NCBI RefSeq assembly: GCF_040939455.1
Contig: NC_134122.1
Coordinates: forward strand, 30,980,001 to 31,044,000
Length of the DNA stretch: 64,000 nucleotides
Direction: 5' to 3'
DNA from: Microcebus murinus
Taxonomy: Eukaryota > Chordata > Mammalia > Primates > Cheirogaleidae
A program made the position numbers and the translations under genes. Below the pieces are notes generated by a model. It worked only from the letters and a program-made list of their open reading frames with translations, was not told where the DNA came from and ran no database searches. Of the stretch, positions 1 to 64,000 are shown piece by piece (within the stretch, counting starts at the first letter, position 1; the number at the start of each line of letters is the position of its first letter).

Positions 1-191
1 CTGAGCAGCTGGGACTACAGGTGCACACCACCACAACCAGCTAATTTAAAAAAAAATTTTTTTTTAAAAAAGACAGGATGGGGGGGGGTGTCTTGCTACA
101 TTGCCCAGGCTGGTCTCAAATTCCTAGCCTCAAGTAATCCTCCTGCTTCAGCCTCCCAAAGTGCTGGGATCATAGGCATGAGCCAGACTGG
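1..191 (-). mobile_element. Alu SINE, cut by window edge
   Basis: Reverse-complement Alu left arm and linker, ending in the GCTGGGATCATAGGCATGAGCC block. The A-rich linker reads as a T run near 55-65. Its 3' part lies outside the window. Confidence 0.9.
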
Positions 192-875
192 AAGCTTTTG
201 AAAAGGAAAGTGAGCAGATATTTGCCTTATACATATTATTCAGATATCACCACAATACCTAAATGGGTAAGAGGGGAAAACATAGGACATAAGGAAGAGG
301 AGCTGGGACATAATGGAAGGAGCCCAGGTGAGAGATGTAGGAGTGACAAATGACAGTTGGGACCACAGAGAATGGAGAGCAGGAGACTGAATCATTAGAC
401 ATCTGGGCACTAGATTGGTAATATGGTAAATTAATGAATATGTAGAATGAGGAAGAGGTTCATGTCCAAATTGACACCAAAGTTCTTATCATGACAGGGA
501 AAGAAAAAGAGTAGGCATGGGTAAGGAAGGCAATGAGATTGACTGAAGATCTTTAGCAGTGGGTGGTTATAGAAGTAATCATGTAGATGTAGGAAGTGGA
601 TAATACAGAGGCAAAAGGCAGAGGGAGATATAACATTACTCAAGAAGATACAGTCAAGAAGAGAATGTAGCTAACAGTGAAAACTAGAAATGTCAACATT
701 AAGCTAAAATTAGATATGAGTCCTTTGAGCTCCCACTGAAGTATCATAAATGATCAGGCTCTGTATCCAAAAGATGAACTTAAAGCACCTTTAAAATCAT
801 TCTGTTTGAATAACTGAAGCTTAACTTTAACAGCTATTTATTTATTGAATTATTTTTAAAAGAAAAAATTCTCAC
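1..875 (-). other. BAZ1B intron 15, 3' part outside window
   Basis: Positions 1-191 are an Alu cut by the window edge. From 192 to 875 I see only AT-rich, purine-biased sequence with no motif or repeat I can name and no splice-flanked reading frame. Confidence 0.8.
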
Positions 876-61212
<60,337 letters not shown>

Positions 61213-62131
61213 CTGTTGGCAGTGGCTCAGGAAAACAATATGCAAGTAACAGAAACAACTAACCCATATGCATAAAATACTTAAATATAGAAAAAAAAAT
61301 CTACAGTATTCTTTCTAAAATGTATATCATGAGAAGATAGAAATGGAATAAGGGTTTTCAAGTGGCAAATCCAAAACAAGATGACTAAGACTAAAGTATG
61401 ATTAGAATGGTTTTTCAAGTTTTACAAATATATTAATATATACAAATGGGATTTTCTCAATTCACTGAAGTTCCATTTCACAAGACTTAACAATACTAAA
61501 AATTCATTAGAAAAAAATAAAGGCAAAATAAAACACAAGCAATGAAGAGTAAGATTTAAGGTAAGTGAAATTTTGTTACAAAACTCAAATGATCAGTAAG
61601 TTTAAGAATTAGTCTACAGTAAGATGAGATGACCAAATCAGTCTCACCAGTAGCTTGGAATAACCTTATACAAATGTTAATGGCGCATATGCTAACGATC
61701 CATCATTTACCAACAGCTTTCCAGTCTACCTTAGAAATACCTGTTGCTTCTGAGAATTTGAAAAACATTAATAAATTCTATAAAATACCTAAGAGTATTC
61801 CTAAAAATACCTTTAATATAATATTTATCAGTCTCTACGCTGTCTCCAATAACACTAAACTTATAATATCCTTTACCAGTTGTTTTTTAGACAGTCTTGA
61901 TGAGGGAGATAGGGGAAGAGGACATCATGTAAGTTGGTGCCATATATACTGGCAACTTTCCACACCACCCCAACTAGAATTCACTATCAGCCAGTCACTT
62001 TCAAATTCAAATGGCAAGGAACTAATTTAATTCACTTCTATGCACAGCAACAGATGCTATGCAATAAACTGACACTACGACTAGAGAGTAAGCTACCAAT
62101 TCTTGTACTTTCCAAGGGATATAGTTCACTT

Positions 62132-62297
62132 TTTTTTTTTTCTTGAGACAGGGTCTTACTCTGTTGCCCAAGTTAGAGTACAGTGGTATCATCATAGCTT
62201 ACTACAACCTCAAACTCCTGGGCTCAAGAGATCCTCCTGCCCCAGCCTCCCAAGTAGCTATGTTGGGACTACAAGCAAGTACCACCGTGCCCAGTTC
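62132..62297 (-). mobile_element. Alu monomer or half Alu, old
   Basis: Reverse arm from TTCTTGAGACAGGGTCTTAC to ACCACCGTGCCCAG. Confidence 0.82.
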
Positions 62298-62629
62298 ATT
62301 TCTAATATAGGGAGATTCTTTGTTCCAGGGTTATGAACAGTGAAAAGGCAAACAATAGGGACAAATCCATAGGTAATCCAAAACAGTAGTTTTAGCCAAT
62401 AGTAGAAGTACCTTCACTCACTGTAGATCTGGGTGTTATAAGTTGATATGTATGTTCCCACAGGGAAGCAATCCTCTGGTTGCCACAGAATAGAAAATCA
62501 CTACACCAACCAAGATTTTGTTGAGCTTTATTTTCTGTGATTTATGAAATTATTTTTAAAGGAAGTGGGGAATTTTTTCCAAACAAATATATTTAAATAA
62601 TTTTTTTATTATAGTTTTTCAAACAATGA

Positions 62630-62973
<344 letters not shown>

Positions 62974-63044
62974 AAACAATGAAATGTCCCTTCCAACCTG
63001 ATACACATCTTTCCTATCCTCCTTTGAAAGTCACTGCTATCTCA

Positions 63045-63192
63045 AATGAGGGTGTGGAGGTGCACCCACACAGTCCCAGCTACTCCAGAGGCTGAGGTGA
63101 GAGAACTGCCTGGGCCCAGGAGTTCAAGACCAGCCTGGAAAACATGGTGAGGCATCCCCCCACCCCACCCCCATATCTCTTTAAAAAAAATG
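63045..63192 (+). mobile_element. Alu right-arm fragment, old
   Basis: GGTGTGGAGGTGCACCCACA through ACCAGCCTGGAAAACATGGT with a C-rich run (CCCCCCACCCCACCCCC) before the A tail. Confidence 0.7.
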
Positions 63193-63194
63193 AA

Positions 63195-64000
63195 AATCAC
63201 TGCCGTCTACATAGCATTCTCCTGCTGGGTCACCTCATCCATTCCCATAATTTCAATTACTATCTATATGCTAATAACTCACCAACTCAGTCTCCTCTCT
63301 CTAAACTCCAGACCCATATATCCATAGCAATATGGACATCTCCATCTGGACATGCAGTGACTCAATGTAAGTGTCTAAACTGAATACTCCGTTTCCCCTT
63401 CCCTGACTGACAAACAAAACGAAAAGAAATAAACACTTGTTCCTCTCCCAAGGTTCTCTATTTCACAGAATGACACTATAATCCAAGTGAAACCAGATCA
63501 TTATTTTTGATTCCTCCCCAATCAATCACAAAGTTTGTCAAATCTACCTCATTTGTCTCTGAAATCCATCTATTGTTCTCTCTACATTAAGGACTACTAA
63601 ATTTATTCAGATCAGTGTTATCTATTGTCTAGATTATTCAATGGCCACGTGAATAGTCTAGTTTCCCCTAGTCCCAATGCCTGGAAATCCATTCTCAACA
63701 CTGCAGCCACAGTGATCTTCCTGACCTAAAAGACTGCTTCTTTCCTATTCAAACTTTCAATTGCCTCCACTAAATTTAAGGTCAAGTAGAACCCCTCAGC
63801 CTATCTCACAAGGATCAGCATGATGCAGCCCATTTCTGCATCTCTTACCACTAGACAACCCCCTCCCCATTCCCACTTCACTCAAAAGAAGTGAATTCTT
63901 TCAATTTTTAAAAATTAAGAACCTCCAAACTTACCACACCCTCTCGTACAATCCTCTTTTCTTCATCTAATTAAACTGTAAGCATCCTTTAAATCTCAAC
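63195..64000 (+). mobile_element. L2-like LINE sequence
   Basis: CTGCAGCCACAGTGATCTTC, CAATTGCCTCCACTAAATTT and AATTAAACTGTAAGCATCC follow the L2 3'-end order. It runs to the window edge. Confidence 0.65.

Noticed and set aside
61629..62030. 133-codon plus-strand open frame in intron 1
   Set aside because: The composition is AT-rich intron-like, the peptide shows no recognisable domain, and it lies opposite to the gene with no promoter or splice signals I can support.

Overview
This is nuclear DNA from a primate, most likely a strepsirrhine (lemur or loris group). The window is packed with Alu SINEs, and most of them carry an AATTGGCCAACTAA-type middle linker and a right arm reading GAGCTAGGCTGACGCCACGG. 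I associate these features with strepsirrhine Alu lineages rather than human AluS or AluY. Older L1, L2, MIR, Tigger and hAT-Charlie remnants fill the background. No bacterial or viral gene and no CRISPR array is visible.

The only protein-coding gene I can support is BAZ1B (WSTF, Williams syndrome transcription factor), which lies on the minus strand across the whole window. Fourteen consecutive exons can be placed to the base. All have GT donors and AG acceptors, and every reading phase closes. They correspond to human exons 2-15 and residues 36-1243 of the 1,483-residue human protein. By phase arithmetic there is no net insertion or deletion relative to human numbering. Exon 1 with the promoter lies beyond the right edge. 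Exons 16-20 (acidic region, bromodomain, 3' UTR) lie beyond the left edge.

Layout from right to left, in the direction of transcription: exons 2-4 (61.2-47.2 kb) encode most of the WAC domain and its C-terminal extension. Exons 5-6 (40.9-36.9 kb) encode a basic linker. The 1.7-kb exon 7 (27.9-26.2 kb) encodes the rest of the reported H2A.X Tyr142 kinase region including Cys338, a lysine-rich region, a coiled coil, the DDT domain and WHIM1. Exons 8-13 (20.4-10.9 kb) encode the remaining WHIM region and a charged linker. Exons 14-15 (2.2-0.9 kb) encode the PHD finger, which is split by intron 14.

Introns make up about 94 percent of the window. They hold about 55 Alu copies or fragments, roughly 43 on the plus strand (antisense to BAZ1B) and 12 on the minus strand. 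They also hold several L1 fragments, one of them apparently 5'-inverted and carrying nested Alu, Tigger1/MER2 and U4 snRNA retrocopy insertions. Two Tigger elements, several hAT-Charlie elements, L2 and MIR remnants are present, plus a homopurine microsatellite of about 550 bp that grew inside an Alu.

The points most worth a second look are an exon-like GC-rich segment in intron 6 (31391-31514), a hAT element with a perfect 8-bp target duplication (3225-3437), a U4 snRNA retropseudogene (51068-51128), an Alu scrambled by apparent template switching (33015-33181), and several young Alus with long perfect target duplications.
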